Positions 42,157 to 53,654 of a stretch of 64,000 bases of DNA are shown here, piece after piece; the stretch's first letter is position 1; the number at the start of each line of letters is the position of its first letter. The notes under the pieces were generated by a model that was not told the DNA's origin, ran no database searches, and was given only the letters and a program-made list of their open reading frames with translations. This DNA comes from Atrina japonica (lineage: Eukaryota > Mollusca > Bivalvia > Pterioida > Pinnidae), in NCBI GenBank assembly GCA_030159075.1, contig BROG01000479.1, positions 310,001 to 374,000 of the forward strand. The letters are read 5' to 3'. The position numbers and the translations under genes are program-made.

Positions 42157-44272
42157 GTCTTGTGAACCCTTTCTTGACCTGGACGAGTTTAAATTTAGGT
42201 AAAATAGCATAACATTAAAATTACAATGACTAGAGTAATCGTGCCTACTTGTCAACATACATAAGAAAATATCCAATGAGGAATAAAACTGTTTCCCATG
42301 CAGTTTGTCATAACCGAAAAGTAAGTGGAATCATCCGTATGATAATCAAAAGGTTACTCCGCCCCGCCATCTCAAACGAATCGGTCAATACCAAGGTGAA
42401 GTGGCACATATTTACTAACACAACAAGTTTAAATCTAACCATAACAGGGATAACAGGCTGCTTGTCAACATTACAGTATCAGAGAATCAGTAATGCATGC
42501 AATCCGTGCATGGCAATAAGTTTTATCTGCAAAACCTATTTTTGGAAAATTTTTGGCCGTATCGTTTCGATTTTTCAATGAACCCGGATGTGCTACTTTA
42601 CCTTGATAGACCTGTAACTTAACATTTCATTTGGTGAAAGAGTAATTGCAAAAAGATTATTATAACGACTGTTAAGTTGTGGAACGTTGACGTCGGTCGC
42701 GACTATCGATATACCTTTGACAACAACTTACCATTAAGTAGTTTACCTATATATGAAATGTTCATATCTTGTACACGCCCTGACATTGTGAGATAAACAC
42801 CACATACACGAAGTGCTGCACAGAATTGTTTTTCCATAATCCATTGCATTTATACTCGATGCATTCCAAAAAATGAAAAACAATCCTTAATTAGAAGAAC
42901 AAGGGTTTAGTACTAAATCTGGTAATCCTACAAACATTTGTAGCCCATTTCAAAAGAGAAACTCCTTAAGAACAATGTGTTAGTACTACGTACTTTTGAC
43001 GTATGTACAAACGATATTGATATTAAGCTACAATATTTATACTGAAATCCAAAACTTCCCAAAACCATATAAAACATATGTATATAGCAGGATCCAGCAA
43101 TTGTTGCGCCAATATTTATACTGAAGTCCTAAACTTCCAAAAAATACCAAACAAACATAAGTATATAGCAGAATCCAACAATTGTTGTATCTTTATCTAT
43201 ACTCCCTACCAAAATACTGATAGCGTGAGAGGAGATACGTCAGTAATACTGCACAATTACTAGTACTTATTCCCAAAAAAAAAACCCAAAAAATAAACAG
43301 CGTGAATCAAATGAATCAGATACTTAAATATTCCAAATAGCTTTTAAGAAATTTAAAGACACACTATTTTTCTCAAATTCTTACGACTTCCTATTCATTT
43401 TATTTTATATTTTGGTATTGTATGTGTGTGTGTTGTTGTTGTTGCTGTTTGGTGAACAGGGTTTTCATCATGCATACCCATGGGGACATATTATGTCCCA
43501 ACATTGGTCGACATAATTCTTTATTTATATGAAGCAGACTGCATTAAAAATAACAATATATATAGCTGTATCCTTTAATTTTGCATTTAGATATATATCG
43601 GCGACGTTTTTATCAATCAATAACGACAATTTCATAAGTTTCTGAAATTGATATAAACCCAAGGAATTACACTTTGAAGACGCCACAGAATCTAGCATAT
43701 ATGCCTTGTAATTGGACATTGTACGTCCAACAGACATGAGGCGGGAAATTAGCAATAAGACAAACGTGATGATTCAAACGTTTCCAGAGTGTTTTCCAAA
43801 TTTGAACATTTAAACGAACTCTACTGATAAGTATTGTATCAGGAATCGCGTTTAATGTCGACATTTCGCAAATTTTACGGTCGGTATAATGACTTTGTGA
43901 GTAATTACAATTTTTACTAAATGAAATGTTAGATAACTTGTTAGATACTGCCGCTTATGACGAGGATTTATTCCCCATATATTAAATTTAAATTTGACCG
44001 TGGACTCGCGGCCTGTATGATCGGTAACAGGGGATGCTTACTCATCCATGATACCTTGTCTCGACTCTGGATTTCCAAAGGTCCGTGATTGTCCAATATT
44101 TCCAAGATTCAAAATTTTTTTACTTAACTAATTATTAATATAACTGTAACGTAGTAAATAACCGGATATTGAAAACTTCATGGAGTACAAAAAATGGATT
44201 TGGCTATGCCTCGGAATATATGGCATTTCTTTTTACATCATGTAATTTTCCATATCAGGTCATTATTTATTG
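42157..44272. repeat. Tandem segmental duplication, unit B (about 2.12 kb)
   Basis: Head-to-tail copy of the preceding unit. It has an extra segment of about 82 bp at 42342-42424 (GATAATCAAAAGGTTACTCC to TACTAACACAAC) that is absent from unit A, and a small CCAAAAAATAAA insertion near 43285. Confidence 0.92.
43466..44112 (+). pseudogene. Penelope-like relic, copy inside unit B
   Basis: Same decayed RT and 3' UTR as in unit A, sharing the disabling changes. It differs by a few substitutions only. Confidence 0.6.
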
Positions 44273-44785
44273 ATACAATAAACAATTTGTCACCATAAAG
44301 AAGTTATCTTTTTTAGTACTTAAGTGTCATTTAAAAACATTATCAAACCATTTAGAATAGAATGCAATTAGTTTTTTGTAAGATTTTATGAATATTGGAG
44401 TAATAAATCTTTAGGAAATAGTATAAGGAAATAGAATGTTTCACTTTAAGGCGTAATGTGGTAAATGGCATTTCGATAAAGGTGATGTCTTCAATACTCA
44501 TTATCCAGAGTCAAAGAAACCGAAAGGCTATATTAGTACAATCGTATTAAATTTGTGTCATGTCATTTAAATCATTTCTTAAAAAGCAACTTTCCTAATT
44601 GTAAATAGCAGGATCCATGATATAAAAAAAATCTCAGATACCAAAGTATAAATCAATAGAGTATAATATTAAGATGATAATAGATAAAATATATTTTTAA
44701 TTCTGCAAAGAAATATCTGCAATGCTGAATTCTTGTCATAGGCCATTTTCCAATTGATAAGTTGCGCATGCCAATGGGGGAGGGG
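44273..44785. other. Intergenic; short Penelope-like tail trace
   Basis: Mostly unremarkable AT-rich sequence. AATCTCAGATACCAAAGTAT at about 44629-44655 is the reverse complement of the element's TTTGGTATCTGAGATT tail. Confidence 0.4.
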
Positions 44786-44786
44786 G

Positions 44787-44960
44787 AGGGGGTGTTCCGT
44801 GGCCAAGTGGTTAGAGCATCACACTTTATACCTTTCTCAGCTTTGTTTATTGAAGTTTCCAACCACGCTGGAACCGAAGTTGATTGTTTTGAGAAAGTTT
44901 GGCAGTTTACTTACGGAAGGCCGGTGGTCACTTCCCGGGTGCATTTTAACCGGGTTCTCT
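44787..44960 (+). repeat. SINE family 2, partial with tRNA-like head
   Basis: CCGTGGCCAAGTGGTTAGAG is a clear box A. Box B is eroded (GAAGTTTCCAACCACGCTGG). Body: GTTTTGAGAAAGTTTGGCAG, CGGAAGGCCGGTGGTCACTT. Tail truncated after ACCGGGTTCTC. Confidence 0.75.
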
Positions 44961-45505
44961 GACTTTTTTATATTTAATTATTAAATCCTGAGCCAGGAAT
45001 AGCAGGGCAAACGTTTTAACTATCGCGATTGATCCTTCTGTCTGTTCGTCCATACAAACTAAGGGTATCTGGCTTCACGGCGTAACTTTTCTTACAATAT
45101 CCAAGTCACAACTTTTCTCATTTTTCTTCATTCATTTCTTAATTTTCACATGTATAACAGGTGCATATTATGAAAATTTTACTTTCAGCATAGGGTAACT
45201 ATTTTATTAATGTAACTGCTCCGACAATATTTGAGTTATAACTTACATGTACATTCACAGAATGTTACTACATATAAATATATTAAATTCATGTACCAAG
45301 TTACAGTATTTAAAAACCGACAAAACGGAGATGAGCATATTATGGGTGTTTTGGCTTTAATCAATATTTCCCTAAATTCTCCAAAAATGTCTAGAACTTA
45401 TAATTTGGTGAAATTTCAGTGTCAGTTGTCATATCATATTCGCCTGTTTTATTCATTTAACAGTACTTGAATTACACCAGCGTTTCATTTTAGTCATACA
45501 CACTC
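44961..45505. other. Intergenic, no recognised feature
   Basis: No supported gene. GCGATTGATCCTTCTGTCTG followed by GGCTTCACGGCGTAACTTTT looks like a dispersed repeat, but I cannot place it. Confidence 0.35.
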
Positions 45506-45509
45506 AAAT

Positions 45510-45510
<1 letters not shown>

Positions 45511-45554
<44 letters not shown>

Positions 45555-45603
45555 TATAAAATGTACTTTTAGTAACATTAACATTAACATTAACATTAAC
45601 ATT
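45511..45603. repeat. (ATC)n and (ACATTA)n microsatellites
   Basis: An ATC run at 45511-45554, then five ACATTA hexamers at 45576-45603. Confidence 0.9.
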
Positions 45604-45896
45604 TTGAGTTCATGCTTCTCTAAATCAATTTCAAATTAAATACAAATCTTTATGTTTACACAAATTATTCTGTAAATCCAAGGGATTTCTATTTCAAACA
45701 CGAGGGTCCAAATATAGAACAGTAAATAATTAGAATGCATTAAATACGACAGTTTGAGTGAAATCCACACAATGCTATATTTAAAAAATGTTCCCTGCAG
45801 TGAAACAATAATCAGTAGTGAGTATATAACAGAAAGGTAATTAGGATAGAAGTTATCGTTATCAAAGAATATGAAACATCTCAGTTACTAAATTAA

Positions 45897-46865
45897 AAAG
45901 TCTTTAGGATATCTCGGATATAGATACAAATCTGGTACAAATGGACTAACACGGATCTCTGGAAACCAAAAGGTGGGATCAGGTGCCATAGAGGAGTAAG
46001 CATTCCCTGTAGACTCGTCACACCCGCCTTGAGTCCACAGTCAAATCCAAATAATATACTTGAGGAAATAATCCTTGTCACAATTGGAACATACGGCTCA
46101 AAAATTGCCAACGAAAATGCAACTCAACATTTCAATTAGTAAAACAGAGTAATTACATAGTTATTAGAAGATTAATATACCGACCGTAAAATTTGCGGAA
46201 CGTTGACATCAAACGCGGTTTTCGATATTCCTGTGTCAATAATTTGTCAGTGAGTAGTTTACATCCGTATATGAAATGTTCATATGTTGAACACGACATG
46301 GCATATCGGATCATATAAACTTCATATGCAGGTGACTGTGGGATATTACTACTTTTAAAAATGTGGAAAATTTACGATGGAAAAGCCGAAATCGTCGCGT
46401 TTGCCGTAAAGCTTAGTTGCCAATTTCCCATCTATGTCTATAGTAAGTAAAATGTCTAAGTATGAAGTGTGTGCGCTTAATTCTGTTGTATCTTTAATTT
46501 CTAGTTCGCTGGTATATATCGTATTGACATATGTATGAAAATTGTCTTTATTAGTTGACAAACCGTAGTCGATATATCTATATGTCAAATTACCTTTTTC
46601 TTCTTTTGATTCAGCAGTTTCTGAATGAATATGCTTCGTATAAATAATTGAACAGGTCAGCAAATAAATGGGCACAATTGGTTCCCTTAGGAATGCCGAC
46701 AGTTTGTTGAACGACCACGTCTCCGAACATTACAAATACATTGTCTATTAGAAATTTCAGCATCTTAATTATATATCAACTTCAGTGTATTTATTTGTTT
46801 TTCCTAACTGAATTCTTAGAAGTACTTTCACTATATATCAGTGTCACGAAGTCACCAATCACCAC
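45897..46865 (-). pseudogene. Penelope-like reverse transcriptase relic, minus strand
   Basis: On the minus strand: an RT part with GIP-coding GTCGGCATTCCT, TAYRYIDYGLSTNK-like (YIDY where the others have YIDD), ELEIKDTTELSAHTSYLDIL, DGKLATKLYGKRDDFGFSIV, then the C-terminal segment and the full 3' UTR down to 45897. Frame interruptions near 46370 and 46675 make it non-functional. The catalytic second Asp is altered. Confidence 0.7.
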
Positions 46866-47040
46866 AAATGTTCACCTGCTATGAACTACAACCTGGGTTA
46901 CCAAATGTACACAGGACTCGGGCATTTAGTCGAATTCGAAAGACCTGTTACTTTCACTTCTTATGTTGGGCAGTTGTCAAAGGAACCTTTTGCCTATGAG
47001 GCGAATGCCTTAATTCACTGAGCCATCGCAAGTGACATTC
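46855..47040 (-). repeat. tRNA-like repeat head (possible SINE)
   Basis: Reverse complement: GCGATGGCTCAGTGAATTAA then GGCATTCGCCTCATAGGC resembles a tRNA 5' half with box A. The box B is not convincing (AGGTCTTTCGAATTCGAC). Confidence 0.35.
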
Positions 47041-47404
47041 AAAGTGAAGAAAGAAGTGATTATTTTGCATTTAGTATACAGTGAAAATATATAATACCAA
47101 TGTATGATCAAGCCTCAGTGTCAACTCAACACCTCATGAACTGTCATCGCCATTCTATATGCACTCACTGCTGATAAGTGGTAAGGCTGTTCTAGGAATG
47201 AATGCTTACCGAATAAAGGCAAATTAAAATAGAAATGTTGACGCACTTCAATGCAGTCGCCCAATGCTTAAATGAAGCGGAAATGTATTGTTCCCACTGA
47301 GACTTTGATTAAATTGTATATTAAACATCTTTGTAAACTGTCATCATAAGGGGAAATTGCAAAATTAATTGACAGATATTCAGTAACACATTGAAAAAAA
47401 TCAT

Positions 47405-47408
<4 letters not shown>

Positions 47409-47482
<74 letters not shown>
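47409..47482. repeat. (GA)n microsatellite
   Basis: A GA run with one TA interruption. Confidence 0.95.
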
Positions 47483-47485
<3 letters not shown>

Positions 47486-47634
47486 GATTGCTTTGACTGT
47501 TATTCGTTTTACGACAGTTGCTAAACAATGTTCAAACGAGATTTGTCAAATCAGAATGGGGCACAAAATGAAATTCTTCTTCATGGTGATAATCGTTGCC
47601 ATTGACCAGAGTATACATTTCTTCCCCGTGGAAT

Positions 47635-47807
<173 letters not shown>

Positions 47808-47929
47808 ATCCTCCTGAAGATTGTTTTAGACATGAAAGCGCTAGAGGAAACAAAAACATTTTATTGAACAATTTAGATCTACTTCGCCGTGGATAATTTT
47901 ATGAGCTTTATATATATATATTTATATTT

Positions 47930-48065
47930 GGCCTTTTATTATACCACTTTCCCTTTAGATAACCTATTTAAAATTGGAGCTCAACTGATGAAGTCTATTT
48001 TACAGAAACGATCGTCTTGAGCATTATAACTTTGGTATTATGTTTATAATATTTATAATTAAAAT
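47930..48065. repeat. Dispersed repeat D copy
   Basis: CAACTGATGAAGTCT, CAGAAACGATCGTCTTGAGC, ATTATAACTTTGGTATTATG match the copies at 13.2 kb and 61.8 kb. Confidence 0.6.
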
Positions 48066-48722
48066 ACAGATCTAGCTCGAGTTTTGGAAATCGTGAGTTA
48101 CTGAGCAATATCTACCAATGCAATGCTGTTTTTAGACAAAACAGGAATTCCTTACGAAAATCGGAACCGGATCCATGGACAAATACTTTAGTGTGTACTT
48201 TTTGTTGAGCCCGAATTACGTTTTTACCATGTGATCGGCTTAAGTCAGATTTAAAAATGACAATTATTGAAACGACGAAGTGTTACTAAAGTCTTCTAAC
48301 TGTATCAAACCATCAAACAATCCACTGTATTAGCCTCTATTTATCATCGTTATTGAGCTACGTGTGCATGTGTATATAGGATAGGCAGATTTTGATATAG
48401 AGTCAAACTTGCATTAAAGGCCACCTTTGTATAAAGAACACATGCCTGTACCTACAACAGATATTAGTTGTATTTGTTACATACAAGCAGTGCTACATAA
48501 CATGTGCCATCATATTTACATATAATCCTTACCAATGTATACTGATAGCAGTTGAAAGAAGAAACTTCAGAATCGGTGTATACCAGACGATGATTCTTTA
48601 AACGTATGGCATACAGAGGCAGTATTGTGGTTGGGACACTGTGTGCACATATTGGTTGTTTGCATAGCTGTTCGAGGGAGCGTCGCGGATGTCGACTTTG
48701 TCTCTTTACATGTTTTATTTGT
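48066..48722. other. Intergenic, no recognised feature
   Basis: Ordinary AT-rich sequence up to the G-rich block. Confidence 0.4.
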
Positions 48723-51222
48723 AGGGTGTTGGGGTTTTGGGGTGCGGTGTAAGATGTGGTTAGAGGGGGGCGCGTGTAATCATTGGTTGTGACTGGGTTG
48801 CGTTATTGTTTTGGGGTGCGTTTTTAGTTGGTTTTTTTGGTGAGGGTCCGTCGTGGTTGTTGGTTGGGGGTGCGTGTGGATTGGGGTGCACGTGCGCTTC
48901 TTTGGACGCGTTGTTGGAATGTTGGTTGAGAGCAGGTTTCGGGAGGCAGGTGACGGTGTGTTGGGGTATTGTGGTTGCTGACCGGCCTGGCGCATATGGG
49001 GGAGGGGGCTTATGGGGTGGGGGGTGGCGGGTGTGGGGTGGGGGGGGGGGCGGGGGGGCGTGGAGGGTGAGTGGGCGGGGAGGGGGTCCGGGTGGGTTGG
49101 GGTGCGGGTGGTTGGGGGTTGGGGGGGAGGGGGGGGGTCTGGTGGTGAGGGGGGTAGGGAGGTCAGGGGGGTTAGGGTCGGGCGAGGGTGAGAGGGGGGG
49201 GGGTGGTGTGGGAGGTTGTGTGAGGGGGGAGGGGGGGGAGGGGAGCGTGGGGGGATGAGGAGGGGTAGCGTGTGGGGGGTGGGGGTGAGCTTGGGGGTGT
49301 GGGAGGGTCGGGGGGGGGTGGGGGACGGGGGGTGGGGGGGGGGAGGAGTGGTGGGGGCGGGTGGGAGGGGGGGGGGCGGGGGGGGGTGGGGGTGCGGACG
49401 GGGTGGAGGGACGGGAGAGGGGGGGAGGGGGGTGGGGGGTGGGGGAGGTAAGGGCGGCCGGGAGGAGGGTGGTGGGGGGTGCGTGGGGGAGAGGTTGGAG
49501 GGTGGGCGGTGGTGGTGGGGGTGTAGGGGTGGTGCGGGTGGAGAGGCCGGGGAGGGGTCGGTGGGGGGGGGGGCGGGGGGGTGGGGCGGCTGGGGAGGGG
49601 GGAGCGGGGTGGTGGAGGGAGTGGGAGCGATGGGGGCGGGGTGAGTGGTTGGGGTGGTGTAGGGAGGGCGTGTTTGGGGGGACGTGTGTGGGGGGGGGGG
49701 TTGAGGGATGGGGGTGGGAGGGGGGGGGGGTGTAGGGGGGGTGTGAGGAGGTGCGTGAGGTGCGGGGGAGGAGTGGGGGTGGTTGGGGTGGGGGCGAAGG
49801 GTGGTTGGGGGGCGGGGGTCTGGGGTGGAGGGTGGAGTCGTCGGGGGAGGGAGGGATGGGTGTAGGGGGGGGGAGTGCGGAGCGTGGGGGGTGTGTGGCG
49901 GTGTGCGGAGGGTGCGGAAGGGAGGGGGCGCTGGGGGGGGGAGGGGGCCGGGGGGGTGGAGTAGGGTTGTGGCGGTGGGGGGGTGTGGGGTGGGGTAGGG
50001 AGGAGGCGGGTGAGGCTGGGTGGCAGGGAGAGGGAGGGGGGGGGAGGTGGCGGGGGGGTGGCGGGGACGGGCGGTGGGTGATTTCAGAGGGGGAGGGGGG
50101 GGTTGAGTCGATGTGTGGGGGGTTGGGTGGGCGAGGGGGGGGGGAGGGGGGTCGGGGGGGGAAGGGGGTAGTGTAGCTGCGGTGGGTGGTGGGGGGGTCG
50201 GGGTGCGGACACTATGGCGGAGGGGGGTGGGGGTTGTTGGTGGCGGTCGCGGGCGGGGGGGGGTGGGGGGGGCGCGGGAGGGCGGGGGGGCGGGGGAGAG
50301 GGTTGGGGCGGGGGGGGGCGAGGGGGTGGTAGGGGGGGGGGGGGGGCGGGGGAGGGGAGTGAGGTTGGGTGTAGATAGGGGGTGTGTGTGCGGGGAGGAG
50401 GGGGTGGGGTGGGGCGTGGTGGGGGGGCGGAGAGGGGTAAGAGGGGGGCGTGGAAGGTGGGGGGGAGGGGTGGGAGGGACGGGGGTGGGGACTGGGTGTG
50501 GTGAGGGGGTGGATAAGGGAGTGGGGTGTGGGGGGGCGGCGCGGTGGGTTGGCGGAGGGTGGAGGGGTGGGGGGGATGGGGGCAGGGGGTTCGGTGGCCG
50601 GGGCGTGGGGGTGAAGGTGGGGAGGGGGGGGGAGAGGGGGTGTCGGGAGGGTTGGTGCGTCGTGAGGGAGGGGGAGGGTGGGGGGGTTGGGGGGGCGGGG
50701 GCGGGGTTGGGGCAGTAGGGCGGGGGGGGGTAGAGGGGGGGGGGTGTAGTGGGTGGTGCGGGGCTGGGGGCGGGGTTGTGGGTGGGGAGTGGGGGAGTGG
50801 GGGGTGTTGAGGGGGGGGGGTTGGGGCGGGGCGGTGGTGGGCGCGTGGTCGCGAGTATGGTGGGCAGAGGGGCTCGGGAGGGGGGTGGGGGGGGGCGGCG
50901 GGTGGGTGGGGGGTGAGGGGGACAAGGGGGAGAGTCCGTGAGGTGGGGGGGCTTGGCGGCGGGGCAGGGGGGGAGGAGTGGGTTGCGGCGTGAGGGGTGG
51001 CGAGGGTGGTGGGTGGAGGTGTGAGGGGGTGGGGGGGGGGGTGGAGGGGACAGAGGGGGGGAGGTTGGTGTGGGAAGGGGTGTGTGGAGGAGGGTGGGTG
51101 TGAGCGGGAGGGCGGGGCGGGGGGTTGGGCGGTTGGGTGGGGGGAATGTTGTGAGGGGGGGGGGTGGGGTGGGGTGGGGTCGGGGTGGGGGAGCTTGGGG
51201 GAGGGCGAATCTAGGGGGGTAA
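48723..51222. repeat. Extreme G-rich low-complexity block (about 2.5 kb)
   Basis: Runs of G broken by single T, A or C, with the G share rising gradually from 48723 and ending abruptly at about 51222 (GGGGGGTAAAAACG). There is no regular period. C is the rarer partner on this strand and T/A are scarce. Long frames of Gly/Trp/Val on the plus strand and Pro/His/Ser on the minus strand follow from composition and are not genes. It is either a G-quadruplex-prone satellite or a base-calling/assembly artefact. Confidence 0.9.
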
Positions 51223-51334
51223 AAACGAAGTCCAAACAGCTATCAGAAAATTTTAGTACACATTATCCAAAATTTATAGTATCAAATCATACGATTTCTC
51301 TACTCTTCATACGACAATTCATAACAGAATAATA

Positions 51335-51565
51335 ATACTGTATAAGTGGAAATTTTAGCGAGACTCAGATTTAGCGTGTTGCTCTAAAAACATGGAATAT
51401 ACTTTTAGCGAAAAGTAATTTTAGCGATTTTATTATTTAAAAAAAAGATATCTCTTACCTACGATGAAGAATGAATTGTTAGCGATATTCAATTTTAGCG
51501 ATCTCAACAAATTCGCTAATAATGCCATAAATGAATCCTCGCTAAACGTTCTTCTTATACGGTAT
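51335..51565. mobile_element. TIR element with TTTTAGCGA repeats
   Basis: Left end ATACTGTATAAGTGGAAATT plus TTAGCGAG mirrors right end CTCGCTAAACGTTCTTCTTA plus TACGGTAT. TTTTAGCGA-type motifs recur several times inside. Non-coding, 231 bp. Confidence 0.6.
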
Positions 51566-51703
51566 ATAATGTACAATATTAACTCATCCTCGCCTGTCGC
51601 CACATTTAGACTAGGCCAAACCAATAAATAGAACAGTCTATTGTCCTTTTTCAGTAGTTAACAAGTTAAAAGTATTCAAAAATTATTGCAATTTATTTAT
51701 TTC

Positions 51704-51909
51704 AAACCATACACTTCTGAATTATGAGAATGGACTTAACCATTCTTTGCAATGGTTGAAACCAATTGAAGCTTTAGGGATTGATGAGTTAAATAAAGTT
51801 AAAAAAAAGCACCTGTAAACATAACTCATCAACCCCTGAAGTCACCTTTGAACCTGCCAATTTCAGAGAATGGTTAAATCCACAGTCAGAATTCAGAGGT
51901 GTATGATTT
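51704..51909. mobile_element. Imperfect full-length palindrome (foldback-type element)
   Basis: AAACCATACACTTCTGAATT, ACTTAACCATTCT and GGGATTGATGAGTTAA on the left are mirrored by TAACTCATCAACCCC, AGAATGGTTAAATCCA and AATTCAGAGGTGTATGATTT on the right. About 206 bp. Confidence 0.7.
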
Positions 51910-52348
51910 AGAATCTAAATTTTGTTATAATTTTACATGCAATATTAACGTGTTCACTCCCAAATTATGACATTAAGCCATACTTTTTATTGACTTGGGT
52001 CTAAAGGAGACCGCAGGAGCTGATGAGTCAAATATTTAGCCATTTGTTATCATGATAGCTTTTATATTAAAAGCCCATGTTCACTATGTGTTTTCCTTGT
52101 AAACAGTTTTGTATTTATATTTTGCTTGTCCTAAACCAACTTTCTTTTACTTCAATTTTTTTCTGAATTGAATTGATGGATTTTTTTTCCAGCCCAGACC
52201 AGTTTTGAACGTTTCACCATTAATAACATAAAAAATATTTTAAAAATAAAAGTAATTATTACAATTTTTATAAAATTTATCAATTAAATATGAGTTTTTT
52301 TACACTGATTTTTCATTGATTTTACTGTATTTTGCTTATTTTTACTGT

Positions 52349-52402
52349 ATTGGCTTAATGAAAAATATCAATGTAAACTGGGATATTTTTCATTAAGCCA
52401 GT
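52349..52402. repeat. Inverted repeat (hairpin)
   Basis: TGGCTTAATGAAAAATATC pairs exactly with GATATTTTTCATTAAGCCA around a spacer of 16 bases. Confidence 0.85.
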
Positions 52403-52934
52403 CAAAATAAAGTGTTAAGCCACTAATGAAAATCCGATTAATTAATCTATAATGAAATGATAATTTTCAATTCATTATTTGATTATAAACTGATCACATT
52501 TCCTAACAAATTTAAGGGGTCGAAAGGCAGTGGAAATGTTTAATGTATCCACTATCTAGGTCAACAGTTCAACAGTTTTTAAAAAGATTCAGTGACACTG
52601 GAGCTAAAGTACAATAAAATGAACATCGAAGTGAGTTTGCTGTCCAGCTCTATCGATAACTTTTGAATGATCTTTGAGACATCAAGTAATTTATTTCAAT
52701 CAAAACCACAGGGGCGCGGAAATCTTTTTTAGATAGTAGTATTTTCCTCCAGGCTCCAGTTTTCATTGAGCTTTTCCGAGCCTTTTTGTCAAAACGTGGT
52801 TTGTTTACATTTCACAAGCCGTAGACTAGCCTTACCTACATGTATAGAACATCGGTTAAATCTAGGGCCTTACGAAATTTAACTGGAAAATATGATAAAC
52901 AGAATATTTGACAATTGTTTTTGATTAACATGTT
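52403..52934. other. Intergenic, no recognised feature
   Basis: AT-rich, no supported gene. Confidence 0.45.
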
Positions 52935-52947
52935 TATTACATCTCGT

Positions 52948-53239
52948 TTGTTTGTTTGTTTGTTTATTGTTGTTTAACGTCTCACTCAAGAATATTTCAC
53001 TCATATGGAGACGTCACCAAATGCCGGTGAAGTGCTTCAAATTTTTGGCCTATGCTCGGCACTTACGGCCATTGATCAATGAGGGTTCTTTAACGTGCCC
53101 GATACCTACTGTGGCACGGGACCTCCAGTTTTTACTGTCTCATCCGAAGGACAGGAAACCAACCTGTCGCCGGCGGGACTCGAACTCACGACCTCACGAT
53201 CCAGAGTCGAGCGCGCTACCGACTGAGCCAGGCCGGCTC
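52948..53239 (-). repeat. SINE family 1, full length with 13-bp target-site duplication
   Basis: TATTACATCTCGT occurs immediately on both sides (52935-52947 and 53240-53252). Minus-strand order: AGCCGGCCTGGCTCAGTCGG (box A), GTCGTGAGTTCGAGTCCC (box B), body with CCCGTGCCACAGTAGGTAT and AAGTGCCGAGCATAGGCC, tail TTAAACAACAATAAACAAAC. The open frame on the other strand is not a gene. Confidence 0.92.
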
Positions 53240-53252
53240 TATTACATCTCGT

Positions 53253-53648
53253 GAGACAGGATAATACATATTAAACATTTTTACTACGCACTCGGTTAAA
53301 ATATATTTTCCTGCCTCACTCGATGTAACAAACATGTTATTCAAAAACAACTGTCAAATATCATCTATAGCTTGTTTTATATATTGTCTTCCATATTTCT
53401 CATTCTATGCTTGATCGTTTTATTCACAACATACAAAGCCATTTACAAGTACTTTACAAGAAAATGAAACCATTTTTATCCCTGGCAAAATATGGAATGT
53501 CATTTTAGAAACAGGAAAGTAATATATAAATGAGACAAAATGAGCCAGAATTAGACCAAATAGGCCTAATAAGCGTTTCCTTATAAAGGATCTTTTACCC
53601 TGTTTTACTAAATAAAACGTTGGGTTACATGTTCGAAAGCAATTGTTA
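53253..53648. other. Intergenic, no recognised feature
   Basis: AT-rich, nothing supported. Confidence 0.45.
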
Positions 53649-53654
53649 AGTCGT

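Noticed and set aside
45576..45603. ACATTA hexamers as an interstitial telomere
   Set aside because: The motif is not TTAGGG; only five units; a plain microsatellite.
48806..51332. Many long open frames (up to 383 codons) rich in Gly/Trp or Pro/His
   Set aside because: They exist only because the block is nearly all G on one strand; stop codons are rare by composition. No domain, start context or codon structure.
53161..53238. tRNA-like sequence with box A and box B (minus strand)
   Set aside because: It is the head of a SINE, not a free tRNA gene; the same holds for 36420-36499, 58940-59008 and 28827-28915.
52952..53254. 100-codon plus-strand frame
   Set aside because: It lies inside a complete SINE with target-site duplications.
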